Assembly (NCBI GenBank): GCA_017454105.1
Contig: JAFTDR010000248.1
Span: forward strand, 1 to 56,536
Source: Desulfovibrionaceae bacterium
GTDB taxonomy: Bacteria; Desulfobacterota; Desulfovibrionia; Desulfovibrionales; Desulfovibrionaceae
Reading direction: 5' to 3'
Length of the DNA stretch: 56,536 nt
How positions within the stretch are numbered: position 1 is the stretch's first letter; each line of letters starts with the position of its first letter. Made by a program: the position numbers and the translations under genes. Below the pieces are notes generated by a model that saw only the letters and a list, made by a program, of their open reading frames with translations, was not told the DNA's origin and made no database searches. Positions 1 to 7,187 of the stretch are shown here, in pieces.

Positions 1-1128
1 CGCGTCCCTGCCCTACCCCCCTTGATCTATAACGGATCAATTATCCTCTCGGGCTTGGCCCTCCCTCTCTTTGTCTCCCTGGCAGAGGGGCAGGGCTACC
101 AGGAGGCAAGCGCCCATGTTGGCATGGTTGGCTATTGCGCCGGGGTGACGATCGGGGCCTTCCTCGGGGCCTTTCTTCTCCCTGTCCTAACCGCCAAAAT
201 ACGGGGCTTCCGCCCGCGTTTCACACACCCTCTCATGAAGCCCTTCTGCCTCGTAGCCCTCCCGCTCATGCTTGGCCAGACAATCATTATGCTTGATGAG
301 CAGCTACTCAGAATCTTTGGCAGCCTGCTCTCCGAGGGCTCTGTCAGTCTCCTCACCTACGCGCGGCGCATAAGTCAGGTGCCTGTCGGCCTTGTGGGGC
401 AGGCAGCGGCTGTTGCCTCCTATCCTTTTCTTGTTCGTCTTGTGACAGAAGGAGACACAGCCGCCATGCGGGACACAGTAACAGGCGCGCTCCGCACAAC
501 GCTTTGCCTAAGCATACCCTGCGCGGCCTATCTCGCTGCCACAGCATGGTCTGTCATAACGCTGCTTTTTTATGGAGGACGCTTCGGCATGGCCGAGTGC
601 GTGGCGAGTGTCCCAATTCTGCGCATCCTCCTCGCAGGCGTCCCCGTCCTGATCTTCTACATGATTCTCGCCCGCGCCTACTACGCCCATGAAAACACTC
701 TCACCCCGGCCCTCACTGGCACGCTCTGCACACTCCTTGCTCTGCCCGTCTACTGGTATGTGAGCCAGTACGGAAGCCCAGCTGGACTTGCCTTGACAAG
801 TGTCTGCGCAATCACCGTCTACGTTCTCTGGCTTTTTGTGCTGTGGAACAGACGCTATACAAAACTATCCGGCCTTATGCTCCATGCGGTACGCGTCCTA
901 GCCTGCACGATCCCAGCGGCTCTTCTCGCCTGGTTCGCGCACGCCTACCTTGCGGAAAACGCGGGCTTCCATCCCGTCATAACCGCCCTTCTCTGCCAGG
1001 CGGTAGCTTCAGTCCTCTTCCTTCTCGCGTTCCTTACCCTGGCCGGCATCCTTCTGCCAGATCAGGTTGCGCGCCTGCGCGCAAAGCTTAGCGGCTTAAA
1101 ACGGTCTCGGAAACGAACGGAGCCATGA
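1..1128 (+). CDS. murJ: MurJ/MviN lipid II flippase, C-terminal part (5' end outside window)
   Basis: The reading frame is open from base 1, so this is the last 375 residues of a protein whose family is usually about 510 long; roughly 130-140 N-terminal residues lie upstream. MurJ flips the lipid-linked peptidoglycan precursor across the inner membrane. The visible part is a run of hydrophobic helices separated by short basic loops. It includes the family-typical stretch RRISQVPVGLVGQAAA and ends in a basic cytoplasmic tail. The stop overlaps the 3' end of the convergent YdjM-like gene by 33 bp. The family call rests on overall pattern and the conserved loop; a paralogous MOP-superfamily exporter is the alternative. 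Confidence 0.88.
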   Translation, partial: RVPALPPLIYNGSIILSGLALPLFVSLAEGQGYQEASAHVGMVGYCAGVTIGAFLGAFLLPVLTAKIRGFRPRFTHPLMKPFCLVALPLMLGQTIIMLDEQLLRIFGSLLSEGSVSLLTYARRISQVPVGLVGQAAAVASYPFLVRLVTEGDTAAMRDTVTGALRTTLCLSIPCAAYLAATAWSVITLLFYGGRFGMAECVASVPILRILLAGVPVLIFYMILARAYYAHENTLTPALTGTLCTLLALPVYWYVSQYGSPAGLALTSVCAITVYVLWLFVLWNRRYTKLSGLMLHAVRVLACTIPAALLAWFAHAYLAENAGFHPVITALLCQAVASVLFLLAFLTLAGILLPDQVARLRAKLSGLKRSRKRTEP

Positions 1129-1632
1129 AAAATCCTGAACCCAACAGAATGCGAGCAAAAGACAAAGACAGACAAGAAAAACATATTCACCGAGGCTGCC
1201 CGTCTTCACGATGGGGGCAGCAATAGTCAACCCTGAAAAAGGGAGAACAGGGACACCGCGTGGGGTCAGCATGTCAAGGGCAACGTGCAGAAAGCCCCCG
1301 AGACCGAGACCGTAGGCGGATTCCCTAAGATAGGGAAGAATGTTCGGTGAATGAGCAGTGTCAAGGGACAGCTCCCTGCATATCTCGTCAATCGGCCCCC
1401 AAGCAGCTGCAAAAAGAAGGAGCCAGAGAAGAAACCAGTGGCTAATCCCTCGGTGGATACGCGCAAAAACCGCTTGGCGATCCCTTCTGCCAAGGGAAAG
1501 AAGTCCTGCCGCTCGCTGGTCAAAAATATCTGGAAGCAGGGAGCCCGCCCACGCGGCGGCAATCCCAACAGGGGAGAGATGAAGCAAAAAAGCGATCCCG
1601 ACCCCACACGCCTGATGCGTACGCCATTTCAT
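1096..1632 (-). CDS. YdjM-like membrane-bound metal-dependent hydrolase (DUF457)
   Basis: A 178-residue inner-membrane protein of the YdjM/DUF457 family, whose members are predicted metal-dependent hydrolases. Visible family signatures are His6, the segment GSLLPDIFD (residues 30-38), HRGISHW (60-66) and an LHVALDMLTPRG block near residue 115. These supply His and Asp residues suited to metal binding between hydrophobic helices. The substrate is unknown. The start is supported by AAGGA about five bases before the ATG. A strong hairpin (1644-1680) sits directly upstream of that ribosome binding site. In enterobacteria ydjM is SOS-regulated, but I see no LexA box here. Its 3' end overlaps convergent murJ. 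Confidence 0.82.
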   Translation of the reverse strand: MKWRTHQACGVGIAFLLHLSPVGIAAAWAGSLLPDIFDQRAAGLLSLGRRDRQAVFARIHRGISHWFLLWLLLFAAAWGPIDEICRELSLDTAHSPNILPYLRESAYGLGLGGFLHVALDMLTPRGVPVLPFSGLTIAAPIVKTGSLGEYVFLVCLCLLLAFCWVQDFSWLRSFPRPF

Positions 1633-1643
1633 AAAATTCCTTA

Positions 1644-1680
1644 GCGCTTCTCCACACCTCTAGGGGGTGTAGAGAAGCGC
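1644..1680 (-). promoter_or_regulatory. Long hairpin abutting the ribosome binding site of the YdjM-like gene
   Basis: The arms GCGCTTCTCCACACC and its near-perfect complement pair over about 15-16 positions with one mismatch, around a short TCTAG loop. In the minus-strand transcript the hairpin ends just before AAGGAATTTT-ATG. It has no U-run on either side, so an RNA or DNA regulatory structure is more likely than a terminator. Confidence 0.55.
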
Positions 1681-1684
1681 ATTC

Positions 1685-2128
1685 TTACATTTGTATCCAA
1701 CCTGAACAATGTCGTATGACTTTCGCCTTTGAATAAGGACAAGATCGTTCTTTTCCATTAGGCGAAATGTTCTTTGGTAATAACACAATTGTTTTTCCAA
1801 GATTGCGCATTCCTTTAATTAAATATTTCTTGTCCACAGCCGCTCACGCGGTCTACGGCGGAATGTACGATTTGTGCAGTTTTTCCTGCTATCTTTAAAA
1901 GTAGAATGTGAAAATCGCCACCTATGACACAATTTGAAGAACTATAAACCCTGCAGTACTGTTTACCCGTGAGCGGATCCATTTTAATGAAAATTCTTTT
2001 AAATCATTGACAAATAAATATATCAGTTTATTTATTTTTCGTGCAGCATCTAGATCGTTAAGTGCAATATATTCAATTAATTTGTAGTGATCTATCTCAG
2101 CATTTTCAGTCTACTCAATCTTATTCAT
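1685..2128 (-). pseudogene. Small AT-rich gene interrupted by a MITE-like copy, with a premature stop
   Basis: On the minus strand an ATG at 2126-2128 starts a frame that meets a TAG after five codons and otherwise stays open for about 45 more codons (DHYKLIEYIALNDLDAARK and onward) to the edge of repeat A1 (1840-1976). Beyond the repeat, a frame starting GTG at 1837 stays open for 50 codons (RNLGKTIVLLPKNISPNGK and onward) to a TAA at 1685-1687. Both halves share the low-GC codon use of the neighbouring Rpn gene, and together they would make one protein of about 100 residues. I do not recognise the family. The reading as a single gene split by the repeat is inference. Confidence 0.5.
1840..1976 (+). 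repeat. MITE-like repeat family A, copy A1
   Basis: A 137-bp element that begins CCGCTCACGCGG and ends ACCCGTGAGCGG, so it has terminal inverted repeats. It is clearly homologous over its whole length to A2 (2146-2283), sharing the blocks GGTAGAATG-like, ACAATTTGAAGAACTATAAAC and the right end. It has no coding capacity. It lies inside the broken gene at 1685-2128. Confidence 0.85.
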
Positions 2129-2145
2129 AATTATTTTTTTTGTAT

Positions 2146-2283
2146 CCGCTCACGGGTGTCCGGTGAAATGCGCGATTTATGCAAGCTTTTCTGGTATCTC
2201 TAATGGTAGAATGCGGACTTTGTCACCTCTGATACAATTTGAAGAACTATAAACGCTGCATAGTACCGTTTACCCGTGAGCGG
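2146..2283 (+). repeat. MITE-like repeat family A, copy A2
   Basis: A 138-bp direct copy of A1 with ends TATCCGCTCACGGGT and ACCCGTGAGCGGAT, the best-preserved terminal inverted repeat in the window. Its right end lies eight bases from the stop codon of the Rpn-family gene. It also resembles, in inverse orientation, copy A4 at the window end. Confidence 0.87.
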
Positions 2284-2291
2284 ATCCTTTG

Positions 2292-3197
2292 TTAGCACGC
2301 ATATTCTTCGATCTTTTCAACCGACAGACCCGTCAGTTCGTGAATTTCTGCTTTAGAATATTTTTTACTCAGCAAGTTTTGAACTATCACCTTGCTTTCT
2401 TTCCTGCCTTCTTCTAGCCCTTCCTTCCAACCTTCCTTCCTGCCTTCTTCTAACCCATCCTTCCAGCCTTCTTCACGAGCTACTCTCTTTTCTGACTCTT
2501 CTGTCATTTTATCTATTTCAGCTTTTATATAAGCGACTCTGTTTTCAGACTTTAAAAAGAAATCTTTTGTCGCATTTGCAGCCTGCATTAACATAGGATC
2601 ACTCCTTATCAATTCTTTACGCTCTACTTTTTTCAAAGAGTTACAAAAGAAGGCAGTCCATTTGGACAATTTAGACATTTTACTAGTTTTTCTCAAAACA
2701 TCTCGATTTAAACGTCTCCACGCTCTTATATTAATAAAATGCATTTCTGTTAAATTCTTTACTACTACATCTTTTAGATTAGACAAAAATAGACACTCAT
2801 GGTATTCTTCAGTCCATTGAAAGTCAGGTAAATCAAAATTTATAAAATGAATCCCGACAGTTCTATTTAACTTCGAAAAATCCTCACCTTCTTTCAATCG
2901 ATCAGCCAACCTGATATTATACAAATAAGACCTCTTCAAATAATCAGTAATCTTTCTATCTTGAAATTCAGTGTTAACACCCAAATTGTCGGATGTTTCC
3001 ACATAAAGATCAACAACTGATGTTTTACTCTTGAAAAAATCTGGATCAATTTCTCTGTCTTTATACGTTATATTTGATATTTGTTCCAATCCCTTATCTT
3101 CCAATACAGAGTTAATTAATTCTAGCAAGAGATTAGCTCTTAATTCATTAAATATATTCTTTAAAAGTTTATCGTTGAGGTAGTTTATTACAAACAT
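2292..3197 (-). CDS. Rpn-family recombination-promoting nuclease / putative transposase (PD-(D/E)XK)
   Basis: A 301-residue protein of the Rpn/PDDEXK_2 type, an accessory family linked to RecA-independent DNA exchange in E. coli. The nuclease core is visible as Asp63 in VVDLYVE and the E-x-Q motif NTEFQ (Glu77, Gln79). The C-terminus carries the family's usual charged low-complexity tract, an imperfect repeat of EGWK(D/E)GLEEGRKE around residues 243-268, followed by a short helical domain. The gene is strikingly AT-rich compared with its neighbours, which suggests horizontal acquisition. Upstream DNA holds a TATTAT-like -10, but the ribosome binding site is weak. The N-terminus looks shorter than in many relatives. 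A family A repeat abuts the 3' end. Confidence 0.82.
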   Translation of the reverse strand: MFVINYLNDKLLKNIFNELRANLLLELINSVLEDKGLEQISNITYKDREIDPDFFKSKTSVVDLYVETSDNLGVNTEFQDRKITDYLKRSYLYNIRLADRLKEGEDFSKLNRTVGIHFINFDLPDFQWTEEYHECLFLSNLKDVVVKNLTEMHFINIRAWRRLNRDVLRKTSKMSKLSKWTAFFCNSLKKVERKELIRSDPMLMQAANATKDFFLKSENRVAYIKAEIDKMTEESEKRVAREEGWKDGLEEGRKEGWKEGLEEGRKESKVIVQNLLSKKYSKAEIHELTGLSVEKIEEYAC

Positions 3198-3286
3198 TTT
3201 ATCTATTTTCCCGTACGTAGCCTATAATACATACTGTGGTTATATTAATTATGCATGCTCAAAAGACAAAAAAATGAGTATCTGCT

Positions 3287-3489
3287 CACGGTCCAACTGT
3301 GAAAGGCAGTACGTGCGCAGGCTTTGTACTTCTCCCATTGAGTCATTGTCAACAAAGACCACCAAAGCGATTGCCAGATTCACCGTCTCCCTGCGAGCGT
3401 ATGCAAGAAGGTGGCGAAACCCAGACTGCACAAATCGTGTCATTGTCAACAATGACCGCCGAAGCGTGAGCCTCGTCTGCCGATCGTGA
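3287..3489 (+). repeat. Degenerate family A-related repeat
   Basis: It begins TGCTCACGGTCCAAC and shares with A4 the internal block reading approximately TTTRTACTTCT-CCA-T-GAGTCATTG. A second TCATTGTCAACAATGACC block occurs at about 3440. The right boundary near GATCGTGAG is uncertain. No coding region is supported here. Confidence 0.5.
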
Positions 3490-3769
3490 GTGTACTCGTC
3501 ACAAGATTCTTCCCCTGTACCGAAGTTAACCCACCAGGGCGTCCAATTGAGATCGCTCTTCTTTGTCTCTGAAAAACCATTGAAGCAGGATATGCCAACG
3601 TATACTGGTCCCAAGCCAGGAGGTAGTGCGATGTATCACCAGTATACGTCACCACAAAACGCTTTCTTATCAAAAGGCTCTTTCGATTAGTCAACAGCAA
3701 AAAGATTGACCACGTATCTACAAGAAGAGCTGATACCGTGAAGGACTTGGTGGATAAATTGCTATTTAT
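3490..3769. other. Gene-free segment between two repeat copies
   Basis: I find no gene here. A short inverted repeat, TATACTGGT at 3600 and ACCAGTATA at 3638, is the only structure I can point to. Translations in all frames show no recognisable family. Confidence 0.5.
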
Positions 3770-3942
3770 CCGCTCACGGGTCAACGGCGAAACGTAGTCA
3801 ATACGCGGACGCTTTACGGCGTAGCACATCACATCATTGTCGGCAATGTGTGAGCCCTGCCTGTCGTTTGTGCGCTGCCCTAGTCAGTGCAAAACTCGCA
3901 AATAGCCAAGCTACGCGGGCGTCGCCGTACACTCGTGAGCGG
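3770..3942 (+). repeat. MITE-like repeat family A, copy A3 (longer variant)
   Basis: A 173-bp element with well-kept ends: TATCCGCTCACGGGTCAAC on the left and CTCGTGAGCGGATAC on the right. The interior differs from A1/A2 but shares CATCATTGTCGGCAATG-type sequence with the degenerate copy at 3287. It has no coding capacity. Confidence 0.75.
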
Positions 3943-4099
3943 ATACGTTATTTCGTCACAAGTCCTAAGAAGAAGAGAAGCATCTATCGCGGGAACACCG
4001 CTATTGTCTTGAATCGTAAAAGGAGAAAATGCACACAGCACAATCTGTACTACGCAGCAAGAAACAATTGTGTACGACACTTGGAAAAAGGGGTACATG

Positions 4100-4276
4100 C
4101 TAGAGAATGTACGTGTTGATAATATCCTCTGCGGTCTTCATCTCTTGCTCTTTTTCCTTCATTTCCACAGTTACCTGCAGAAGCTTCTTCTGCTGCTCCA
4201 TCATCGAATCAAAGGTGGACAGCAAAAGGTCTCCTAAGACACTCGTTGAATTTTGGACTGCAGCGACCGGTGACAT
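4100..4276 (-). CDS. 58-residue small protein, unknown function
   Basis: The ATG at 4274-4276 is preceded by AAAGGAGG with a six-base spacer, one of the best ribosome binding sites in the window. The frame stays open for 58 codons to a TAG at 4100-4102. The product has a neutral, Ser/Val/Leu-rich N-terminal third, a central SMMEQQKKLLQ segment and a Lys/Glu/Met-rich C-terminal half that should form one amphipathic helix or coiled coil. It has no signal peptide and no cysteines. It lies in otherwise decayed DNA between repeat A3 and a tnpB remnant, yet is intact. I do not recognise the family. Confidence 0.6.
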   Translation of the reverse strand: MSPVAAVQNSTSVLGDLLLSTFDSMMEQQKKLLQVTVEMKEKEQEMKTAEDIINTYIL

Positions 4277-4404
4277 AGCGTACCTCCTTTTATGCTATTC
4301 ACTAAAGCACAAGGTATTCCATAGCGTTTCGCAAAGAACGCTTCGTAAACTTTGACATCCGTTTCTCTTGTCAGGGGATTACTACCTGTCAGGCTCACGT
4401 AATC

Positions 4405-4818
4405 CTACACAAACCTAAGCAAGCTTGCTGCTTCATCAAGGCAGGTTTCTGCGCACTGAGAGTGAACAGAGCCTTCCTCTCCACAGGCTGTCACCGTGGA
4501 ACTCACGGCCATATTCCTTACATTGATCGCAGCGTTCACATCACGGTCATGCTGTGTTCCACAATGAGGATCCAAAATCTGACGTTCAGTGGCATAGTAC
4601 ATCTGGCAGGGTGCCGGTCAATGTGGAGGCAAGTCGAAACTCGGACCAGCCCTGATCCAGAATAGAAGTATTCAATCCACATTTTGCCTACATAGTACGC
4701 AAAAGATTGCTTCGGCGTACCATCTCAATTTCGTACCTGCACGTCCTCGAATGACACAAGGACGTGTTTTTGCGCGTGCTTTGCCAAGCCAGTATTGCCT
4801 TTGCAGTCTCCCGTCTTT
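4405..4818 (-). pseudogene. Decayed tnpB (IS200/IS605-family accessory nuclease) remnant
   Basis: Two pieces of a TnpB-like protein survive in different frames on the minus strand. The upstream piece (about 4725-4818) ends LAKHAQKHVLVSFEDVQVRN then a stop, matching the RuvC-II segment usually written VIEDLxVRNM. The downstream piece (4405-4602) contains HCGTQHDRDVNAAINVRN, the zinc-finger half and the catalytic HDRDxNAA motif. The rest of the roughly 400-residue protein is missing or scrambled, so it cannot be functional. No adjacent tnpA is visible; the only tnpA in the window is at 19713-20129. Confidence 0.72.
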
Positions 4819-5131
4819 TCTAAAACGGTTGAACGGCTCACTCTTTGTTGTGTAGAGCAAATTATGCAATGCCCATATCTGTTCCGATCGGAAATCTCAC
4901 GTTCAGGGCGAGTGCTGGCACCTGTTTTATACTGGTGACGGGTGAAATCTTCCCTCCCAACACCGAAGGAAGTGCGAGGTTTCGCTGTTGATGAGGACGA
5001 AAGGAGTATAGGTGTACAGCATTTCACCCAAGCTCTTTTCGGCGTCTGAAATCTCGTGGGACCAAAAGGAATCTCCCCTTCTGTTCATTTCACAGAAGAA
5101 GCCTAGATGCCCACTCACTCTTGGACACATG

Positions 5132-5217
5132 AAGTATACTCGGCGTCACAATGATTCTTCCCACGCCGACCAATTACGGGTGATCTTCTTTGGCTGTTGA
5201 GGGAAAATCATTATGCG
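5132..5217 (+). repeat. MITE-like repeat family B, copy B1
   Basis: It begins GTATACTCGGCGTCACAATG and continues with ATTCTTCCC and GCCGACCAATT. It closes with GGGAAAATCATTATGC, whose complement resembles the left end, giving terminal inverted repeats of about 18 bases. It is homologous to copies at 6164, 32626 and 34446. Confidence 0.75.
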
Positions 5218-5881
5218 ACCGGGTATATCAGCCTTGAGAGAGCTAGCCGCAGGCTATGATCGGAGCGAAATGTTACACCAATAGCGCAACAGCATTCGTG
5301 TGCTTTCAGAAATCTCACCCCGCACCACACTCGCACAGAATCCCCTCATTGCACATACACGGTGTGGCTAAGAGAATGCTTGTAGTGTAGCAATTCAAGG
5401 CCTTGATTGCAAGCGCTCAACCGAACACATTAGGGTGATCACACCTGCCAGCGGGATCAGCAAAAAAAAAAAAGAAAAAGCACGGGCAGAAACTCTTTCC
5501 TCGTGTACGCTTAAATTGGCTTGCAACGAGTGACAAGCTTACGCGCATACTGCTTTTCCACAAAAGAGAGAGGACCAAACTGCCGGTCTGCTCTTAGGAT
5601 AAAGGAGAAAGCGCTCTAGTACTGGCTTACCGAAATACGTGTGTATCTTTTACCCAGAACTATCATGACGATGTAAGGGGCCCGCCACCATCTTTTTTAC
5701 ACACGGACTTTGAAAATCCAGTACTAGTACAGACATCGTCGGTTTGTTGTCGCAACTTCGACCATTCTGCGACAGCCAATGGAGGATATACAGGGCTTTC
5801 AAAGCCCTTATCTTCGCACACGTGTGCAATATAATTCTTGAAAATGAACTTTTCTCTCGCAGTTGGCAGTTGTCTCCCCTT

Positions 5882-5950
5882 ATATACTGCGGCCGGGAAA
5901 AAAGTTGCCACCCTTGAGCTGCAAACCTGCTTTGTTTACGGAAATCAGAC
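5882..5950 (-). repeat. Repeat family C, inverted divergent copy C3
   Basis: The complement of this stretch ends GGCAACTTTTTT and CCGCAGTATATAA, matching the right half of C1 (52271-52367) and C2 (53535-53631). The left half is much more diverged, so the boundary is approximate. Confidence 0.45.
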
Positions 5951-6163
5951 CACTCATGAACACATTTTTTTCTGGCTTAGGTATACCATGCTCTCGCAAC
6001 AAAAGGGAAAAATGGCAGAAAACGCAGTGCTTGCAAACCTACTTTTTGTGTTAAGCGCGGCATCCCATGCACGTTGATCTGGACACGAGAGAGTATCTTC
6101 TCGCTTAGGGCAACAAGCCTCCTAATACTCGACTCTCCCTTGCAAGGGCGTTCTTTTCCCTGT

Positions 6164-6229
6164 GTGTATACAGGACATCACAATGATTCTTCCCCTGCCG
6201 ACCAATTGCCCAGGGAAAACCAGTATGCG
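6164..6229 (+). repeat. MITE-like repeat family B, copy B2 (shortened)
   Basis: It contains ACATCACAATGATTCTTCCC, then GCCGACCAATTG and a right end GGGAAAACCAGTATGCG. It is shorter than B3/B4 because the central part is missing. Confidence 0.7.
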
Positions 6230-6401
6230 TTCGAAAGCGAGTACCAAAAGAAGCAACGTTCTGGCCACAGTCGTTCGGAAGACACGGCTCGTCTTTTTTT
6301 ACGCTTGCGCGAAGTGGGCAAAAAAGCCCCAGGTATCCTTTCAGAATAACTGAGGCTGGCAATACTGGTCCCAAAAAATTCAAAAGCATGCAGGGACTTG
6401 T

Positions 6402-7187
6402 CTACAGGGAAAGAGTCTCTCCATCCAAAGGCATGGGACAGAATTCCTGAAGATTGTTTTCTTTGAGAAAAACGCGCATGGCATCGCGGGTGAGGGTTGC
6501 GTGCGCGACTGTGTCCATATGGCTTATGACAATCACTGCATTGGGAGCGTGCGCATGGATACTCGCAACATCCTGGTCATTCATGATAAGGCGGCCTTCG
6601 ACTTTAAGTTCTGCGGCGCAGGCGTTCACAAGAATAACATCGGGATGAAAGCGCTCAATCGTATCGCGCACACCGTCATACCAAATCGTATCCCCCGCGA
6701 CATAGAGGGTCTTTTCGCCAGGAGCCATAAAGACAACGCCACACGAGGGGCCGCAGGGTATTTTCGTGCCATGCCGGCCAGGCGTCTTCACAAGGCGCAC
6801 AGCACCTAAGGCTGAATTCTCGTAGAGTACGATGACCTCAGAAAAACCAGAATTCAGAAACACACGCGCGTCTTCTGGACTCTGAACAAATACCGTCTTC
6901 TCCTTCTCAAGCACCCGCCCAACAGTGCCGTCCGCTTCCATGTCAATATGATCTGGATGGACATGGGTGACGACATAGGCGTCGACGCCATCCAAAATCT
7001 CGGACAGCGGCATGGGCAGGTCGACTAAGGGCATGGGAAGATGTTCATGAGCCGGATTTGCGCAGCGATACGGGGTGTCGGCAAAACAGCCCATGGCCCC
7101 TTTAGCCATAAGCCACGGATCCGTGAGAAATGTCTTGCCGCCATACTCGATACGCACTGTGGCGTTTCTGATCTGCTGAATTTTCAT
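6402..7187 (-). CDS. MBL-fold metal-dependent hydrolase (UlaG-like)
   Basis: A 261-residue metallo-beta-lactamase-fold protein. The metal motif HVHPDHID lies near residue 95, and downstream signatures are the YVAGDTIWYDG segment (third metal-site Asp) and a C-terminal ISHMD. This arrangement fits the UlaG/YtnP-like group of cytoplasmic hydrolases. The substrate cannot be told from sequence. The start overlaps the stop of the Rsm22-like gene in an ATGA, showing translational coupling; this is the last gene of a five-gene minus-strand run from the methyltransferase at 14262. A tight link with the Rsm22-like methyltransferase is positional only. Confidence 0.82.
   Translation of the reverse strand: MKIQQIRNATVRIEYGGKTFLTDPWLMAKGAMGCFADTPYRCANPAHEHLPMPLVDLPMPLSEILDGVDAYVVTHVHPDHIDMEADGTVGRVLEKEKTVFVQSPEDARVFLNSGFSEVIVLYENSALGAVRLVKTPGRHGTKIPCGPSCGVVFMAPGEKTLYVAGDTIWYDGVRDTIERFHPDVILVNACAAELKVEGRLIMNDQDVASIHAHAPNAVIVISHMDTVAHATLTRDAMRVFLKENNLQEFCPMPLDGETLSL

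Larger units (their letters stand above)
4819..6401. other. Gene-free decayed region with repeat copies
   Basis: No credible gene is visible between the tnpB remnant and the MBL-hydrolase stop codon. The region holds family B copies at 5132-5217 and 6164-6229, an inverted family C copy at 5882-5950 and a long A-rich run at about 5461-5479. Short open frames on both strands lack ribosome binding sites, family motifs or coding-like codon use. It looks like old insertion and gene-decay debris. Confidence 0.6.

Noticed and set aside
3249..3832. Two overlapping minus-strand frames of 121 and 128 codons
   Set aside because: Both read through family A-related repeats, lack ribosome binding sites and match no family I recognise.
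1840..3942. Repeated CCGCTCACGGG units as a CRISPR array
   Set aside because: The units are inverted-repeat ends of 137-173 bp elements at irregular distances, with no short repeat-spacer pattern and no cas genes.
5663..5911. An 82-codon minus-strand frame in the decay zone
   Set aside because: No motif, no ribosome binding site, and part of it overlaps a family C-like repeat.
6105..6389. A 94-codon minus-strand frame upstream of the MBL gene region
   Set aside because: Its only distinctive segment (RQGKNHCDV) is the translation of repeat B2 and recurs at 52121-52342, where it is likewise repeat-derived.
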